Below are positions 59,458 to 59,685 of a DNA stretch of 59,685 nt, in pieces; the first letter of the stretch is position 1, and each line of letters starts with the position of its first letter. Made by a program: the position numbers and the translations under genes. Below the pieces are notes generated by a model. The model saw only the letters and a list, made by a program, of their open reading frames with translations, did not search any database and was not told where the DNA came from. This DNA comes from Oscillospiraceae bacterium (GTDB lineage: Bacteria > Bacillota > Clostridia > Oscillospirales > CAG-272): contig SVQY01000010.1 of assembly GCA_015065135.1 (NCBI GenBank), forward strand, positions 1-59,685. The letters run 5' to 3'.

Positions 59458-59525
59458 AAAAAAGCTCCGCAAAACAGAGCATATCACAAAATCGCAAAAA
59501 ACTTTAAAAAAGTTTCAAAAAAGCC

Positions 59526-59554
59526 TTGACAAAGGCCTTGCGATGTGATATAAT
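59526..59554 (+). promoter_or_regulatory. rRNA operon promoter P2
   Basis: Perfect TTGACA (59526-59531), 17-nt spacer, perfect TATAAT (59549-59554), preceded by A-tracts. Confidence 0.85.
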
Positions 59555-59561
59555 CAAAAAG

Positions 59562-59685
59562 TCGCCGCGCAAAAGTGGCGGTGAACGGTCCTTGAAAATT
59601 GAATAGCAAGAGATAAGTATGAAGCAAAGGACACACGCAAGTGTGTAGTATGTGCGAAGAACATCTCGTGAATTCTGAAAGAGAA
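59562..59685 (+). other. 16S rRNA leader (5' external spacer), partial
   Basis: The stretch CCTTGAAAATTGAATAG at about 59592 is the usual rRNA leader phrase of Bacillota. A GTGTGTAG/ACACACGC stem lies near 59629-59650. The 16S gene start (AGAGTTTGATC) is not reached. The 381-nt gap 59305-59685 holds the DUF421 promoter, P1, P2 and this leader and no coding sequence. Confidence 0.65.

Noticed and set aside
59562-59685. 16S rRNA gene start inside the window
   Set aside because: The conserved AGAGTTTGATC start is not reached before the window ends; only promoters and leader are visible.
1-59685. Prophage, insertion sequence or tRNA genes
   Set aside because: No integrase, transposase, phage structural protein or tRNA cloverleaf was recognised while reading both strands; a tRNAscan run would settle the last point.

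Overview
The window looks like a chromosomal core segment of an endospore-forming Clostridia-type bacterium (Bacillota). Reasons: it carries the spore genes gpr, spoIIGA and sigE; Gram-positive style ribosome binding sites (AAGGAGG) and sigma-A promoters (TTGACA-17-TATAAT) recur throughout; dgt, dnaG and rpoD lie in one operon; L31 has its zinc-binding cysteines; and lipoproteins carry lipoboxes. Base composition looks moderately GC-rich by eye (not computed). A gut lineage with a plant or host glycan diet would fit uxaC, the GH127-like and GH20 enzymes and two orphan solute-binding lipoproteins, but this is inference.

Layout. 1-5.9 kb (minus): metallo-beta-lactamase hydrolase, gltX and glnS (cut by the window edge) in one operon, then an orphan oligopeptide-type binding lipoprotein. 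6-7.6 kb: gpr behind a sigma-F-like promoter, a small ribbon-helix-helix protein, and an AbrB/SpoVT-like regulator with a palindrome at its promoter. 7.6-11.8 kb (minus): operon of PHP phosphatase, MutS-like ATPase, Lrp-type regulator and PLP aminotransferase. 12-14.5 kb (plus): uxaC and a metallophosphoesterase, followed by palindromic repeats. 14.8-20.8 kb (minus): HTH-ADP-ribosylglycohydrolase fusion, sugar isomerase-like TIM barrel, truB, nitroreductase, trmB and ychF. 21-26.2 kb (plus): two-component system, HtrA protease and two tandem MgtC-like proteins. 26.3-32.1 kb: divergent glycan genes (GH127-like; GH20 plus an unrecognised glycosidase-like protein). 32.1-38 kb (minus): FkbM methyltransferase, HIT, aspartokinase, PHP protein and ABC exporter. 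38-43.8 kb: DUF1015, then tyrosine phosphatase, CPBP protease, 5-FCL, DJ-1 and hisS. 43.9-48.3 kb (plus): HD protein, membrane protein, sfsA, spoIIGA-sigE and rpmE. 48.4-57.6 kb (plus): hflX-yigZ-eamA, dgt-dnaG-rpoD and a large binding lipoprotein. 57.6-59.7 kb: HAD phosphatase, DUF421/DUF4363 pair, and tandem promoters and leader of an rRNA operon whose 16S gene begins beyond the edge.

The most interesting points are: a spoIIG promoter with a perfect Spo0A box over a -35 element and a 21-bp spacer; a pro-sigma-E with a short pro-sequence; the HTH-ADP-ribosylglycohydrolase fusion; an unrecognised glycosidase-like family next to GH20; an HtrA/MgtC two-component operon; and palindromic repeat elements, one apparently supplying a -35 region. 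No CRISPR array, prophage, insertion sequence or tRNA gene was seen. I found no clearly novel multi-gene system. All family calls come from reading the translated sequence, not from database searches.
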